6,072 nt of DNA from assembly GCA_002404375.1 (NCBI GenBank), contig DHJO01000008.1, positions 1 to 6,072 of the forward strand, read 5' to 3'. A program made the translations under genes and the position numbers. The notes beneath the pieces were generated by a model. That model worked only from the letters and a program-made list of their open reading frames with translations, did no database searches and had not been told where the DNA came from. The stretch is from Gemmatimonadales bacterium UBA4718 (GTDB lineage Bacteria > Gemmatimonadota > Gemmatimonadetes > Gemmatimonadales > Gemmatimonadaceae). Each line of letters begins with the position of its first letter. Within the stretch, counting starts at the first letter, position 1. This document shows, piece after piece, positions 5,766 to 6,072 of the stretch.

Positions 5766-6072
5766 ATGAAGGATCTCCATCTGACCCAGCGCGAGCTGGA
5801 TATAATGAGCGTGCTTTGGGAGCTCGGCGAAGCAACGGTGACTGAGGTCCGGAACCGGGTCGACCCAAACCTGGCGTACACGAGCATCTCCAGCATGATT
5901 CGGACGCTCGAGATGAAGGGTTACGTTTCGCACCGGCGCGGGGAAGGGAAGACGCACGTCTACTTTCCCGTGATCGACCTTGAGACAGCCGGCAAGTCGG
6001 CACTGGGTCGCGTGCTGGACAAGATCTACGGCGGATCACCGATCAAGCTTCTTGCTCACCTCGTGGACCAAC
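5766..6072 (+). CDS. BlaI/MecI/CopY-family transcriptional repressor (partial, 3' end off window)
   Basis: The first 102 residues are visible. The winged-helix domain is typical: 'LTQRELDIMSVLWELGEATV' (6-25), then 'EVRNRV', the recognition helix 'YTSISSMIRTLEMKGYV' (39-55) and the wing 'HRRGEGKTHVYFPV' (56-69). The C-terminal dimerisation part begins at about 71. Family members are usually 120-140 residues, so about 20-40 residues are missing past the edge. ATG 5766 lies 13 bases after the M56 stop without a clear Shine-Dalgarno, suggesting translational coupling. By family it binds DNA as a dimer and represses its own operon until the M56 partner triggers its loss. Likely targets here are the repeated elements at 4718-4737 and 4817-4836. 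Confidence 0.96.
   Translation, partial: MKDLHLTQRELDIMSVLWELGEATVTEVRNRVDPNLAYTSISSMIRTLEMKGYVSHRRGEGKTHVYFPVIDLETAGKSALGRVLDKIYGGSPIKLLAHLVDQ

Noticed and set aside
5080..5769. 229-codon plus-strand frame overlapping the M56 gene
   Set aside because: The product is a compositionally biased Arg/Ala string, typical of an alternative frame in GC-rich DNA, while the M56 frame holds HEEEH and other conserved motifs.

Overview
The window looks like a piece of a chromosome from a GC-rich (roughly 60% by eye), probably soil-type, Gram-negative bacterium. Gemmatimonadota or a similar phylum is my best guess. It rests on the family mix: a short M56/BlaI pair, a DUF5666-like lipoprotein, a Tat-exported DsrE-like protein and a DUF2306-like membrane-protein remnant. 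No rRNA, tRNA, insertion sequence, CRISPR array or phage gene is visible. No lineage-diagnostic gene is present, so the assignment stays tentative.

Layout, left to right. Positions 1-339 (minus) hold the N-terminal part of a small secreted lipoprotein that runs off the left edge. Positions 340-482 are non-coding and contain a GC-rich hairpin at 444-474. Positions 483-1148 (minus) encode a Tat-exported DsrE/F-like protein with a strong Shine-Dalgarno. Positions 1149-1309 are non-coding with a perfect hairpin at 1222-1240, terminator-like for the gene to its right. Positions 1310-2815 (minus) encode a 501-residue SDR-type oxidoreductase with a four-cysteine N-terminal module and no Tyr at the usual catalytic position. 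Positions 2869-3915 (minus) encode a zinc-dependent, probably NADP(H)-linked alcohol dehydrogenase of the cinnamyl-alcohol-dehydrogenase type. Positions 3934-4455 (minus) encode a small lipoprotein of unknown function. Positions 4482-4688 (minus) are the remains of a membrane-protein gene that keeps its start and its end but has lost its middle. Positions 4689-4834 are a divergent control region. Positions 4835-5752 (plus) encode an M56 (BlaR1/MecR1-type) membrane metallopeptidase, and 5766-6072 (plus) encode its BlaI/MecI-type repressor, cut by the right edge.

How the parts may work together. The M56 peptidase and BlaI repressor form a compact two-gene sensor/repressor unit. In the known paradigm, the peptidase responds to an envelope signal and causes the repressor to be inactivated. 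The intergenic region carries two near-identical copies of a 20-bp element 99 bp apart. One lies just upstream of the M56 start, the other upstream of the leftward gene remnant. This fits a repressor acting on both divergent promoters. The leftward genes from 4688 to 1310 are closely packed on one strand (gaps of 26, 18 and 53 bp), so the lipoprotein, alcohol dehydrogenase and SDR could be read from the same controlled promoter. That link is inference.

I saw no clearly new multi-gene system. The points most worth a second look are the internally deleted membrane-protein gene, the repeated operator-like element, and the SDR protein with its altered catalytic motif.
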